DNA of 37,600 nt, taken from NCBI RefSeq assembly GCF_017315755.1, contig NZ_JAFLRJ010000192.1:1-37600 (forward strand). Direction: 5' to 3'. Shown piece after piece: positions 26,211-34,331 of this stretch. A program made the position numbers and the translations under genes. Source of the stretch: Streptomyces beijiangensis. GTDB taxonomy: Bacteria > Actinomycetota > Actinomycetes > Streptomycetales > Streptomycetaceae. Under the pieces are notes generated by a model, which did no database searches, was not told where the DNA came from, and saw only the letters and a program-made list of their open reading frames with translations. Numbering within the stretch: the stretch's first letter is position 1; each line of letters begins with the position of its first letter.

Positions 26211-28943
26211 TCAGCTGGGCATCTTGTCCCCCAGCAGCGCGAGGTTCTCGATCGCGGCGAGCCCGTAGAGCGAAGTGTCGTTGGTGTAGACCCAGTTGGC
26301 CTCACTGCCCGGCACCAGCGTGACGGGCCCGCTGAGCTTCTCGGTGGCCCAGGGCGAGGACTCCATGTAGCCGTCGCTCTTGTAGAACTTCTCCCAGGCA
26401 CGCGCCGCGAGCTTCGCGTCGCCGGTCTGCACGGCGGCGTACGCGTCCAGGCGCGAGTGGCCCTGGAAGAGCAGCAGCGAGCCGAAGTTGGTGCCGTAAC
26501 GGGCGGCCTGCTCGGTCTTGGTGGCGTTGAAGTAGCGGCAGTAGTCGAGGTACGCCGACTTGAAGGCGGGCATGTCGATGATGTCGATCAGCTCCGCGCA
26601 GAGCTCGTTGAGGCCGAAGACCGCCGAGAGGTGCGAGACCCCGACGACGGGCGTGGTGGCGACCGCGAACTTTCCGGTGTCGAGGTCGTAGAGCCCGCTG
26701 CCCTGGACGAATCCGTTGGGCTGGGCGGCGATGGTCTCCATGGTGGAGAGCACCCTGGCCTTGGCCTTCGCGGCCTTGGGACCGTTGCGCTCCCACTCCG
26801 TGAGCCAGGCGGAGACCAGTCCGCTCCAGTCGGTGCCGAAGCCGACGGACAGGGCGTGCCGGTCGGGGGTGTAGACGTCGGTACGTACCTTGCGCAGCGG
26901 GTCGAGCACCAGGAACGTCTCGTCGGAGTCGACGTTGGCGGCCATGAGGTCGCCGACGCGCTCGTCGGCGGTGAGGAAGTAGTAGAAGCGCCGGTAGGTG
27001 GTGTTGGCGATGCGCTGCTGCTTGGCGCTGTCGGCGAAGTGCTGGACACCGTGGCGGGTGCCGAGGCCGGCCCACTGGCCGAGGTGGTAGACGTCGACCT
27101 CGCCGGTGTGGCGGGTGAGGGCCTCGGAGAAGCGGAAGATGTCGGCGCGGCCGGAGCGCAGGTAGGCGTACCAGAGCCAGATGTCGGGCGAGAGCTCCGA
27201 GTTGTCCCAGGCGTAGCCGCCGACGTCGTAGCGCCACTGGTGTCGGGCCGGGTCGTAGGAGTGCATGAAGTCGCCGTAGTCCCAGAAGCCGTACCAGCGG
27301 CGCATCTCGACCTGGTCCTGGTAGTACGTGAAGAGGAAGTCCAGGTGGTCCTCGATCTTCGCCTTGGCGGGGGTGGAGCGGTCGGGTGCGGCGAAGAGGC
27401 CGCCGAAGACCTTGGCGCCGATGATCTGGGCGGGCGGGGCGACGAGCTGGGGCAGGACGCGGACGGCCTCGGTCTCCTGGGCGAGTACCTCGGCGGTGGG
27501 GGTGGACTCGTGGGCCCAGAAGAGGAGTTCGCTGGTGCGGGCGATGCCGTAGGGGGTGCCGAACTCGGGCTCGTAGTCCTCGTAGGTGATGTTGAGGCCT
27601 TCGAGCTGCTCGGCGTAGGTGTCCTGGCCCAGGCCGTCGTGGTAAAAGCGCAGGTCCATCGGCTGGGCCTCGGGCGACCAGAGCCAGAGGGTGACCTCGG
27701 CCTCGTCGGTGTGCGCGTCGCGGATGTCCAGCTGGGCGGGGTGCTTCTGCCAGAAGTCCCGCAGCCCGAAGGAGAGTCCGCCGCTCGCCCCGCCGACGTA
27801 ACCGAATCCGGAGGCGCGCTTCCCGCCGCCCGCCGCGATCCAGCCGTGGCCGCCCTTGGTGCGCTTGCGCAGGGTGAAGCCGTCGGCGGAGAGCTGGCTG
27901 AGGGTGTAGTCGCCCCAGGTGGGGATGAGCGGGAGGCGGGTGGTGACGCGCTGGTCCCAGGTGGCGGGGTCGGGCAGCTTCTCGCCCGCGAACTGGGCGG
28001 CCTGGACGGCCGCTCCAGGGTCGCGGCGCAGTCCGGTGATGCCCTTGACGGCCTCGCGCAGGAGTCCGGTGCCGTCGCCGCCGATGCGGATGTGGCGGTC
28101 GTACGCTTCGTCGCGCATCGGGACCGTGAAGCGCACTCCGAGCCCGCGGATGAAGTCCTTCTCCTGATCGCCGTCGAAGGTGATCGTGTGGACCATGCGG
28201 AAGGACTCGGCGCCCGCGTAGAAGTAGAGCCGTACGGAGAAGGGCAGCCAGCGGCGGCTCCCCTTGCGGTGCTTGCCGTCGATCCGTACGACCGCGCGGA
28301 CCGGCCCGTCCTGTTCCACGACGGCCCCGCTGATCTCCCCGTCGAACCGCTCCCACTTGGCGTTTCCGTGATCGCCGTCGTCGATGTCGCCCTGCCTCAG
28401 CAGCACCAGCCGCCCGTCCGTGGCGATCTTGCGCGAGCCGCGGGTGACGGACTGGATGAGCTTCCCGCCGTCCTTGCCGATGACAGCCTGGACGACCCCG
28501 GTGTCGACGGTGATGCGCCCGCCGCTCTCGCGGACGGTCACTTTCTTCTCGGGTACGGCGGCGGTCGCGCCCGGAGTGAGCCGGTAGCCCGTGCCCGCGG
28601 CCAGCCCCTCGCCGGCCGCGTGCGCGGTCCACTTCAGCGAGCCGTCGGGCCAGAATCCGGTGGCCCAGGTCTGTACGGGCACATCCTCGCCGTCGGCGGT
28701 GGCGAGCGCGAAGGTCTGGTCCTTGGCGTACTGCCCCTTGGGCCACGGCACGCCGACGGTGGACCCGGGAGCGGCGCCGAGCCCGCCGTCCTCCAGCCAC
28801 TTGATCTCGACGGGGCCCTCCGCGGCGCCCTTCTCGTCGGCGGCGGCAGCCTGGGCACTGCCGCCGAGTGCCCAGGAGAACTGGGCGGCGGCACCGGCCA
28901 TGGCAGCGGCCTTGAGCACGTTGCGACGGGGAATCGGGGACAT
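26211..28943 (-). CDS. Secreted exo-rhamnogalacturonan lyase family protein (PL26/YetA type)
   Basis: This 910-aa protein has a Tat signal peptide (PIPRRNVLKAAAMAG, then a hydrophobic stretch ending about SAQAAAA, residue 35). The mature part resembles PcRGLX/YetA proteins (polysaccharide lyase 26). Features include an N-terminal beta-rich region with PEGW-type segments such as VQTWATGFWPDGSLKWTAHA, and a C-terminal helical region rich in aromatic pairs (RRWYGFWDYGDFMHSYD, YAWDNSELSPDIWLWYAYL). Family members cleave rhamnogalacturonan I from its end, releasing an unsaturated galacturonosyl-rhamnose disaccharide. Catalytic residues were not assigned. It is the last gene of the operon. The ATG at 28943 has TGGAG about 6 nt upstream. 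Confidence 0.88.
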   Translation of the reverse strand: MSPIPRRNVLKAAAMAGAAAQFSWALGGSAQAAAADEKGAAEGPVEIKWLEDGGLGAAPGSTVGVPWPKGQYAKDQTFALATADGEDVPVQTWATGFWPDGSLKWTAHAAGEGLAAGTGYRLTPGATAAVPEKKVTVRESGGRITVDTGVVQAVIGKDGGKLIQSVTRGSRKIATDGRLVLLRQGDIDDGDHGNAKWERFDGEISGAVVEQDGPVRAVVRIDGKHRKGSRRWLPFSVRLYFYAGAESFRMVHTITFDGDQEKDFIRGLGVRFTVPMRDEAYDRHIRIGGDGTGLLREAVKGITGLRRDPGAAVQAAQFAGEKLPDPATWDQRVTTRLPLIPTWGDYTLSQLSADGFTLRKRTKGGHGWIAAGGGKRASGFGYVGGASGGLSFGLRDFWQKHPAQLDIRDAHTDEAEVTLWLWSPEAQPMDLRFYHDGLGQDTYAEQLEGLNITYEDYEPEFGTPYGIARTSELLFWAHESTPTAEVLAQETEAVRVLPQLVAPPAQIIGAKVFGGLFAAPDRSTPAKAKIEDHLDFLFTYYQDQVEMRRWYGFWDYGDFMHSYDPARHQWRYDVGGYAWDNSELSPDIWLWYAYLRSGRADIFRFSEALTRHTGEVDVYHLGQWAGLGTRHGVQHFADSAKQQRIANTTYRRFYYFLTADERVGDLMAANVDSDETFLVLDPLRKVRTDVYTPDRHALSVGFGTDWSGLVSAWLTEWERNGPKAAKAKARVLSTMETIAAQPNGFVQGSGLYDLDTGKFAVATTPVVGVSHLSAVFGLNELCAELIDIIDMPAFKSAYLDYCRYFNATKTEQAARYGTNFGSLLLFQGHSRLDAYAAVQTGDAKLAARAWEKFYKSDGYMESSPWATEKLSGPVTLVPGSEANWVYTNDTSLYGLAAIENLALLGDKMPS

Positions 28944-29025
28944 CTGTACTCCACTTCACAGGGTCAGGGGCATGACAGACAGAGGTGTGCGGTCGTACGT
29001 AACGGGGGGGGCGGACCGGAGCCGC

Positions 29026-29607
29026 TCAGCGCAGAGCGGCGCGCCGTTCCAGGGCCACGGCGGCCGCGGCCAGACACCCCAGAGCGGGGGCGGCGAGCGG
29101 CGGCACCTGCCAGGCGGTGGCGGCGACCGCGGCGAATCCCCCCACGAGCAGCAGGGATCCGGCCGGGTCGGACGTACGGACAAGAACCCAGGAGCCGCCG
29201 GGCCGCCAGGCCGCGGCCGTACGCAGTCCGACGACGGCCAGCGCGAGCAGCCCGACGACGCTGACGGCGATCAGCAGCGGCCCGCCGGGCAGCAGCCCGG
29301 TGCGGGCCACACGCCAGTCGAAGACGAGCACGGCGATCCCCGCCCACCACAGCAGCGAGAAGCGCAGCCCGCTGCGGGTCGCCTCGCGCACATCGGAGAC
29401 GAACTCCCGCCACCCGCACGGATCACTGTCCAGATGCCGCCGCAGATGGGCGCAGCCGGCGGCGAAGGCGGGCAGCAGGGTGAGCAGCGGCAGCGCGGCG
29501 ACGGTCAGCCAGACTCCGGTGAGCAGGGACTCGGCGAGGATCGCGAACCGTGAATGGAGCACGGATTCGGCGGTGTTGGCGCGGCCGCGGGCCTTGCGCG
29601 TCTTCAC
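29026..29607 (-). CDS. DUF624/YesL-like membrane protein
   Basis: This 193-aa protein has about four or five membrane segments. The N-terminal half matches the DUF624 (YesL) pattern: LLTGVWLTVAALPLLTLLPAFAAGCAHLRRHL then a loop with REFVSDVREATRSGLRFSLLW. Bacillus YesL is encoded with rhamnogalacturonan transporter and hydrolase genes, and this gene sits between the permeases and the lyase in the same way. Its biochemical role is unknown; an accessory to ABC sugar import is the usual suggestion. It starts 6 nt after the second permease stop, so it is co-transcribed. Confidence 0.85.
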   Translation of the reverse strand: MKTRKARGRANTAESVLHSRFAILAESLLTGVWLTVAALPLLTLLPAFAAGCAHLRRHLDSDPCGWREFVSDVREATRSGLRFSLLWWAGIAVLVFDWRVARTGLLPGGPLLIAVSVVGLLALAVVGLRTAAAWRPGGSWVLVRTSDPAGSLLLVGGFAAVAATAWQVPPLAAPALGCLAAAAVALERRAALR

Positions 29608-29613
29608 GGGAGG

Positions 29614-30471
29614 TCAGCCCTTCAGCCCGGAGGTGGCCATTCCGTCGACCAGATAGCGCTGGAAGGCCATGAAGAAGGCGAGCACGGGGAGCAGCGCGAC
29701 CAGCGACATGGCGATCATCCCGCCGTAGTCCGCGACCGCGTCCTGGTCGACGAACATCTTGAGGCCCAGCGCGACGGTGTACTTGTCCGGCTCGTTGAGA
29801 TAGATCAGCGGCCCGAGGAAGTCGTTCCAGGAGTTGATGAAGGTGAAGATCGCGCTGGTGATCAGAGCCGGCCGGCAGAGCGGCAGGACGATCGACCAGT
29901 AGATCCGCAGGTGTCCGCAGCCGTCGAGGCGTGCCGCCTCGTCCAGCTCCCTGGGCAGGTTCCGCATGAACTGCATCATCAGGAAGACGAAGAACGCGTC
30001 CGTGGCGAGGTATTTGCCGAGCAGGAGCGGGGTGTAGGTGTTGATCAGGTCCAGCTTCTGGAACAGCACGTACTGCGGGATGAGCAGCACGTGGTACGGC
30101 AGCAGCAGGGTGCCGATCATCACCGCGAACAGCGCGTTCCGCCCGGCGAACCTGATCTTCGCGAAGGCGTAGGCGGCCAGTGAGCAGGAGATCAGCACGC
30201 CGATCACCGAACCGACCGCCAGGAAGAGCGAGTTGACGAAGAAGGTGGAGATCGGGATGTCCGCGATGCCCTCGGTCAGCCGGGTGTAGTTCTTCGTGAT
30301 CGGGCTGGCGGGGAAGAGGTCCAGGCTGCCGACGATCTCGCTGCTGGGTTTGAGGGAGCCGCCGATCACCCAGAGCACGGGGTAGAGGACGACCGCCAGG
30401 ACGGCCAGCGAACCGATGTGCCAGGCCAGCGAACCGGCGCTCTTCCTGCGGTAAGCGGTCAGCACGCTCAT
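29614..30471 (-). CDS. ABC transporter permease, carbohydrate (MalG/YesQ type)
   Basis: This 285-aa inner-membrane permease of the CUT1 family has six membrane segments. The cytoplasmic EAA loop reads ELDEAARLDGCGHLRIYWSIVLPLCRP, which docks the ATPase. No ATPase gene is in the operon, so a shared MsiK-type ATPase is expected, as is usual in Streptomyces. The likely cargo is a rhamnogalacturonan-derived oligosaccharide, inferred from neighbours. The ATG at 30471 overlaps the upstream permease stop by 4 nt. Confidence 0.95.
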   Translation of the reverse strand: MSVLTAYRRKSAGSLAWHIGSLAVLAVVLYPVLWVIGGSLKPSSEIVGSLDLFPASPITKNYTRLTEGIADIPISTFFVNSLFLAVGSVIGVLISCSLAAYAFAKIRFAGRNALFAVMIGTLLLPYHVLLIPQYVLFQKLDLINTYTPLLLGKYLATDAFFVFLMMQFMRNLPRELDEAARLDGCGHLRIYWSIVLPLCRPALITSAIFTFINSWNDFLGPLIYLNEPDKYTVALGLKMFVDQDAVADYGGMIAMSLVALLPVLAFFMAFQRYLVDGMATSGLKG

Positions 30472-31457
30472 CGTGCGCCCTCCTCGTAGTGCACCCAGCG
30501 TTTCTGGGACCAGAACAGGACGGCCGTGACCAGGCCGACGGTGATCAGCAGCAGCCAGGCCATGGCCGAGGCGAAGCCCATACGGCCGTTGGCGAAGCCC
30601 TGGTCGTAGAGGTAACAGGTGTAGACGAGGACCGAGTCCGCGGGACCGCAGCTCGATCCCTGGCCGCCGAGGATGTAGGCGGAGCCGAAGACCTGGAAGG
30701 AGTGGATGGTCTCCAGCAGCAGGTTGAAGAAGAGCACGGGCGAGATCATCGGCAGGGTGATGTTCCAGAACCGCCTCCAGGTGCCCGCCCCGTCGACCTC
30801 GGCCGCCTCGTAGAGCTCGTTCGGCACCTGCTTCAGCCCGGCGAGGAAGATGACCATCGGGGCGCCGAACTGCCAGACGGTCAGCAGCACCAGCGAGTAG
30901 ATCTTCATGTCCGGATTGCTGATCCAGCCGCCGGCCTCCATGCCGAACAGCTGCTGGGCGCGGTCGACGACGGCGTCGTCGGAGAAGAGCGAGCGCCAGA
31001 CAATGGCGATGGAGACGCTCGCCCCGATCAGCGAGGGTGCGTAGAACGCCGCCCGGTAGAAGGCCTGTCCGCGCCGGTTCTGGTTGAGCAGCAGGGCCAC
31101 GCCGAGCGCCAGCAGCAGCTTCAGCGGCGTGCCGATCACCACGTACTGCAGCGTCACCCGCACCGACTTCTGCCAGCGCGGGTCGCCGAACATGTCGGTG
31201 AAGTTCTGCAGCCCGATCCACTTCGGTGTGTCGAAGAGATTGTAGTCCGTGAAGGCCAGATAGAGCGAGGCGAGCATCGGCCCCGCGGTGAGGAGCAGCA
31301 GCCCCACGACCCATGGGGAGAGGAAGAGCAGACCGGCCAGGTTCTCCCGCCGTCCCCGCCGCTTGAGCGCGGCGGGGACGGCGAGCGGTCCCGGACCGTC
31401 CTGCGCACCGGAGCTCTTGACGAGCCTCTCGGGCGCAGCGTCCTGGATGTGCGTCAC
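30468..31457 (-). CDS. ABC transporter permease, carbohydrate (MalF/YesP type)
   Basis: This 329-aa permease has a variable hydrophilic N-terminus of about 40 residues and six membrane segments, starting LAGLLFLSPWVVGLLLLTAGPMLASLYLAF. The EAA loop is ELYEAAEVDGAGTWRRFWNITLPMISP. It pairs with the following MalG-type permease. Two GTG starts are possible: 31472, overlapping the binding-protein stop (GTGA), or 31457. I chose 31457 because GAGGGGA lies about 6 nt upstream. The product of the longer form differs by 5 residues only. Confidence 0.94.
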   Translation of the reverse strand: MTHIQDAAPERLVKSSGAQDGPGPLAVPAALKRRGRRENLAGLLFLSPWVVGLLLLTAGPMLASLYLAFTDYNLFDTPKWIGLQNFTDMFGDPRWQKSVRVTLQYVVIGTPLKLLLALGVALLLNQNRRGQAFYRAAFYAPSLIGASVSIAIVWRSLFSDDAVVDRAQQLFGMEAGGWISNPDMKIYSLVLLTVWQFGAPMVIFLAGLKQVPNELYEAAEVDGAGTWRRFWNITLPMISPVLFFNLLLETIHSFQVFGSAYILGGQGSSCGPADSVLVYTCYLYDQGFANGRMGFASAMAWLLLITVGLVTAVLFWSQKRWVHYEEGAR

Positions 31458-31468
31458 AGCTGATCCCC

Positions 31469-32752
31469 TCACGTACCGAGTGCGGTCTTCGCCTCGGAGA
31501 AGAACTGCTTGACGCCCTTGTCCACCGAACTCGTGCCCAGGCTCACGTCGTTGGCGATCCGCAGGAAGGCGGCCTCGCAGGTGTCGGCGCCCGCGGGGTG
31601 GGGAGTGATGGTCTGCAGTACGCCGGCCGTGGCGATCTGCGTCTCGTACGCGGAGATGCCCTGCGCGACCGTGTCGGACGGCTTGAAGGCGTCGAACTGC
31701 GCGGTGGTCGAGGGAACTCCGCGGTCGTAGCCCATGATCTTGGCGACCGCGGGCTCGTGCACCATGAAGTTGATGAACTGGGCGACTTCCTTGGGGTGCT
31801 TGGTCCGCGCCGAGCCGCTGAGCATCAGCGAGCCGAGGTACTGCCCGGTCGTCTTGCCGTCGGTGGACGGGATCGGCGCCAGGCCGTAGTTCCCCTTGCC
31901 CTCGGCGGTGTAGCGCACGGAGAAGTTGTCCCAGGTGAACTCACCGGCCGAAAGCCCGTCGGACAGGCCCGCCTTGGGCTTGATCTGCTCGACCTTCTTC
32001 GGGTCGGCGTAGATACCGGACTTGACGCCCTCGAAGCCCTTGTTCCACCACTCGGTCAGATCGGCCTCGGTGAAGCCGAGGTCCTTCTCGGTGAAGAACG
32101 CCTTGCCTGCCTGGCGCAGCACCAGGTCGTAGACGTACATGATCCCCATCGGACCGGTGTCACCGGCGATGTGCTGCCCGTCGTGGATCTTCTTGAGCCC
32201 GGCGTAGTAGTCGTCCCAGGTCCAGCCGAGCTTCGGTGTGATCCCGGCGCGCCGGTACGCGTCCTTGTCGATGACCAGGGACATCGAGTTGGAGCCGACG
32301 GGTATGCCGAGCAGCTTGCCGTCGACCTCGCCGAATGCGTCCAGACCGGCCCGGAAACCGTCCATGCTCAGATTCCCCGCCTTGACCTGGGCGTTGAGGT
32401 CCAGCAGGACGTGCTTGTCGTTGTACTTGCGCAGGAAGCCGATGGCGTTCTGGAAGACGTCCGGCGGGTTGCCGCCCGACGCCTGCGTCTGGAACTTGGT
32501 CCAGAAGTCCGCGTAGGGCTGGAAGTCCGTCTTGACCTTGATCTTCGGGTACTTCTTCTCGAAGAGAGCGATCGTCTGGTTGATCTTCTTCGCCCGGTCG
32601 TCGGCACCCCACCACGCGTACCGGATGGTGACGGTCCCGCCCCCCGAGCCACTGCCGCTCCCGCAGCCGGCGGCCGTCAGGCCGAGTGTGGCCAGCGAGG
32701 CCCCTGCCGCCTTGAGCAGGCTGCGCCGGTCAACACTCCCAGTCGTACCCAC
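31469..32752 (-). CDS. Sugar ABC transporter substrate-binding lipoprotein (Tat-type)
   Basis: This 427-aa extracellular binding protein of the CUT1 family has an N-terminus combining a twin-arginine motif (DRRSLLK) with a lipobox (TAAGC), indicating Tat export followed by lipidation. The mature protein follows the family 1 solute-binding fold (VTIRYAWWGADDRAKKINQTIALFEKKYPKIKVK; GFLRKYN; KLGWTWDDYYAGLKKI). Its ligand is inferred to be a rhamnogalacturonan disaccharide or rhamnoside from the downstream lyase and the shared operator. The GTG at 32752 has GGAGG about 8 nt upstream; the frame open to 32830 crosses the operator region. First gene of the operon. Confidence 0.94.
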   Translation of the reverse strand: MGTTGSVDRRSLLKAAGASLATLGLTAAGCGSGSGSGGGTVTIRYAWWGADDRAKKINQTIALFEKKYPKIKVKTDFQPYADFWTKFQTQASGGNPPDVFQNAIGFLRKYNDKHVLLDLNAQVKAGNLSMDGFRAGLDAFGEVDGKLLGIPVGSNSMSLVIDKDAYRRAGITPKLGWTWDDYYAGLKKIHDGQHIAGDTGPMGIMYVYDLVLRQAGKAFFTEKDLGFTEADLTEWWNKGFEGVKSGIYADPKKVEQIKPKAGLSDGLSAGEFTWDNFSVRYTAEGKGNYGLAPIPSTDGKTTGQYLGSLMLSGSARTKHPKEVAQFINFMVHEPAVAKIMGYDRGVPSTTAQFDAFKPSDTVAQGISAYETQIATAGVLQTITPHPAGADTCEAAFLRIANDVSLGTSSVDKGVKQFFSEAKTALGT

Positions 32753-32774
32753 AGTCCGACCTCCACGTGCACAT

Positions 32775-32786
32775 TGAAACGTTTTA
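32775..32786. promoter_or_regulatory. LacI-type operator, transporter promoter, downstream site
   Basis: TGAAACGTTTTA differs from a perfect TGAAACGTTTCA palindrome at one base. It lies about 20 nt past the -10 box and 22 nt before the GTG. It fits the consensus shared with the rhaM and rhaI promoters. Confidence 0.7.
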
Positions 32787-32789
32787 GGA

Positions 32790-32797
32790 AAGCGCTT
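32790..32797. promoter_or_regulatory. Second downstream palindrome in the transporter promoter
   Basis: AAGCGCTT (within GAAAGCGCTT) is a perfect palindrome with a central CG, in the style of LacI-family operators. It overlaps the expected start point of transcription. Confidence 0.5.
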
Positions 32798-32805
32798 GCC
32801 GGGAC

Positions 32806-32835
32806 AAGCTAGGGAGCGACGGCGGAACACGTCAA
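32806..32835 (-). promoter_or_regulatory. Promoter of the transporter-lyase operon
   Basis: On the minus strand TTGACG (32835-32830) and TAGCTT (32811-32806) are spaced 18 nt. The same hexamers, spaced 17 nt, form the rhaI promoter candidate. Confidence 0.7.
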
Positions 32836-32853
32836 CGGTTGGGACGGAATTCG

Positions 32854-32867
32854 TCGAAACGTTTCGA
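32854..32867. promoter_or_regulatory. LacI-type operator, transporter promoter, upstream site
   Basis: TCGAAACGTTTCGA is a perfect 14-nt palindrome with a central CG. It lies about 19 nt upstream of the -35 box. With the downstream sites it could support looping by a tetrameric or paired repressor. Confidence 0.75.
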
Positions 32868-32883
32868 TAACAGCGGGGAAACG

Positions 32884-32920
32884 CCGACGGCCCGGAGGCT
32901 TGAAGCCTCCGGGCCGTCGG
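32884..32920 (-). terminator. Terminator after tRNA-Val (copy 2)
   Basis: Perfect 18-bp inverted arms (32884-32901 and 32903-32920) form a long GC hairpin. It begins 10 nt past the tRNA 3' end. It also insulates the sugar operon promoter from tRNA transcription. Confidence 0.9.
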
Positions 32921-32929
32921 TCCGGGTGG

Positions 32930-33001
32930 TGGGCGATACTGGTTTCGAACCAGTGACCTCTTCGGTGTGAACGAAGCGCTCTCCCGCTGAGCTAATCGCC
33001 C
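32930..33001 (-). tRNA. tRNA-Val(CAC), copy 2
   Basis: The 72-nt minus-strand cloverleaf has acceptor GGGCGAT/ATCGCCC, anticodon loop TTCACAC (CAC) and T arm ACTGG-TTCGAAA-CCAGT. It is identical to copy 1 except for one D-loop and one T-loop base. CCA is not encoded. A -10-like TAATGT lies about 14-19 nt upstream, with no clear -35 box. Confidence 0.96.
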
Positions 33002-33055
33002 GGGCGCAAGGCAAACATTACCGCATGCCCGCCGGTCCCCCCGACCACCTTCAGG

Positions 33056-33535
33056 TCACTCGTTGATCTTCCACGGCATCACGATCCCGAACTTCCACAC
33101 ATAGATCCCGACCAGCACCGCGATGATCACCAGACCGATCACGGTGAGGATGATGTTCCGCCGGCGCACCTTGGGATCGAGCGCCTTCTGCGCCGCCTCG
33201 GTGACCTTCCGCTTCGTCCAGCGCAGCACCAGCTGCGCCCAGACGAACTCGGTCGCCCAGATCGCCATGCCGCCGAAGATCACCAGCCATCCCGGGCCCG
33301 GCAGCGGCAGCATGATGATGCCCGCGACCACGACCGCGAGCCCCACCACGAAGACAGCCACCTGCCAGCTCAGATGCAGGGCCCTGGACGCCTTGATGAA
33401 CTGGGGCGCCTTGGAGCCGAGCTCCGGCTCCGACCCTGCCTGGTCCCCGGTCACGCCCCCGGCCACGCCCCCCGTCGCGGGGTCACGGGGCGTCGGTACG
33501 CCGGCCGTTTTCCGCTCGTCACTCTCCGCATTCAT
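33056..33535 (-). CDS. PGPGW-family transmembrane protein (TIGR02611 type)
   Basis: This 159-aa protein has a hydrophilic N-terminus of about 45 residues. Two membrane segments surround the hallmark LPLPGPGWLVIFGG motif, and a third segment lies near the C-terminus (ILTVIGLVIIAVLVGIYVW). Between them is a basic amphipathic stretch (RWTKRKVTEAAQKALDPKVRRR). Function is unknown. It is divergent from ssgB, with a 190-nt gap containing inverted repeats. The ATG at 33535 starts the normal family N-terminus. The frame remains open to 34237 only as a shadow of ssgB. Confidence 0.9.
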   Translation of the reverse strand: MNAESDERKTAGVPTPRDPATGGVAGGVTGDQAGSEPELGSKAPQFIKASRALHLSWQVAVFVVGLAVVVAGIIMLPLPGPGWLVIFGGMAIWATEFVWAQLVLRWTKRKVTEAAQKALDPKVRRRNIILTVIGLVIIAVLVGIYVWKFGIVMPWKINE

Positions 33536-33545
33536 GAGGCTCAAT

Positions 33546-33560
33546 CTACCGGACCGGTAG
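33546..33560. promoter_or_regulatory. Inverted repeat in the PGPGW gene/ssgB divergent region
   Basis: CTACCGGACCGGTAG has 7-bp perfect arms around a single A. It is 10 nt upstream of the PGPGW gene start and 165 nt before ssgB. It could be a regulator site for either gene; no known box is matched. Confidence 0.4.
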
Positions 33561-33640
33561 GAGTCACTCGAATGGGCGCATCGCGCAAAGTGAGACTCGC
33601 CCGTACGAGTGGCTCGAAGACGCACAAACCGGTCAGAGGG

Positions 33641-33664
33641 GTTTACAACGGCACCGTAGGTGGC
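33641..33664 (+). promoter_or_regulatory. Possible sigma-H-like promoter of ssgB
   Basis: GTTT (33641-33644) and GGTGGC (33659-33664) are spaced 14 nt. The layout resembles stress/development sigma promoters (GTTT then GGGTA-like). ssgB is reported to be sigma-H dependent in Streptomyces coelicolor. The -10 match here is imperfect. Confidence 0.3.
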
Positions 33665-33725
33665 ATGTCGATTTCGCCGACGTGCGAATCCCCGAGCGCA
33701 CACTGAGCGAAAGGCCCTGGCGCTT

Positions 33726-34139
33726 ATGAACACCACGGTCAGCTGCGAGCTGCACCTGCGCCTCGTTGTGTCGAGCGAGTCATCACTGCCTGTACCCGCG
33801 GGCCTGCGGTACGACACGGCCGATCCGTATGCCGTGCACGCCACCTTCCACACCGGAGCCGAGGAGACCGTCGAGTGGGTATTCGCCCGCGATCTCCTCG
33901 CCGAGGGCCTGCACCGGCCCACGGGCACCGGAGACGTCCGAGTCTGGCCGTCCCGTAGCCACGGACAGGGCGTGGTCTGCATCGCCCTGAGCTCCCCGGA
34001 GGGAGAAGCCCTGCTCGAAGCCCCGGCGCGGGCTCTGGAGTCGTTCCTGAAGCGGACCGACGCCGCCGTGCCACCGGGCACCGAACACCGACATTTCGAT
34101 CTCGACACGGAACTCTCGCACATCCTGGCCGAGAACTGA
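33726..34139 (+). CDS. ssgB: Sporulation-specific cell division activator SsgB
   Basis: This 137-aa SsgA-like protein in Streptomyces recruits FtsZ to future septum sites in aerial hyphae, together with SsgA. The sequence matches the highly conserved SsgB from end to end (MNTTVSCELHLRLV at the start, WPSRSHGQGVVCIALSSPEGEALLEAP in the middle, DLDTELSHILAEN at the end). Length is exactly that of the family. The ATG at 33726 is used; GAAAGG lies about 12-14 nt upstream, a rather long spacing. A hairpin terminator follows. SsgB is restricted to sporulating actinomycetes, which supports the Streptomyces assignment. Confidence 0.97.
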   Translation: MNTTVSCELHLRLVVSSESSLPVPAGLRYDTADPYAVHATFHTGAEETVEWVFARDLLAEGLHRPTGTGDVRVWPSRSHGQGVVCIALSSPEGEALLEAPARALESFLKRTDAAVPPGTEHRHFDLDTELSHILAEN

Positions 34140-34157
34140 GCCAGCGCGCGAGAAGCC

Positions 34158-34188
34158 CGGTGCCGTCCGACTCGGGGCGACGGCACCG
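34158..34188 (+). terminator. Terminator after ssgB
   Basis: A perfect 10-bp stem (34158-34167 and 34179-34188) with an 11-nt loop begins 18 nt after the ssgB stop codon. Confidence 0.75.
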
Positions 34189-34331
34189 TACAGACAACCT
34201 CATATGGCAGTCGCCGGCGCCGTCCCACGGAATCCACCGTGCGGACGGCGCCGGTGCGCTCTCAGGGCGAGCCGCTAGAGTCGGCCAGCATCCGGGCGGG
34301 CAGACGCCCGTTGCAGCCCAGGGAGCGAATC

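Noticed and set aside
26457..29264. A 935-codon plus-strand open frame opposite the PL26-type gene
   Set aside because: It is an antisense artefact of high third-position GC; it has Val/Glu/Gly/Asp-biased composition, no domain, and overlaps a convincing gene.
32930..33001. tRNA-Val as attachment site of an integrated element
   Set aside because: No integrase, excisionase, replication gene or additional truncated tRNA copy is present; both tRNA copies are complete with their own terminators.
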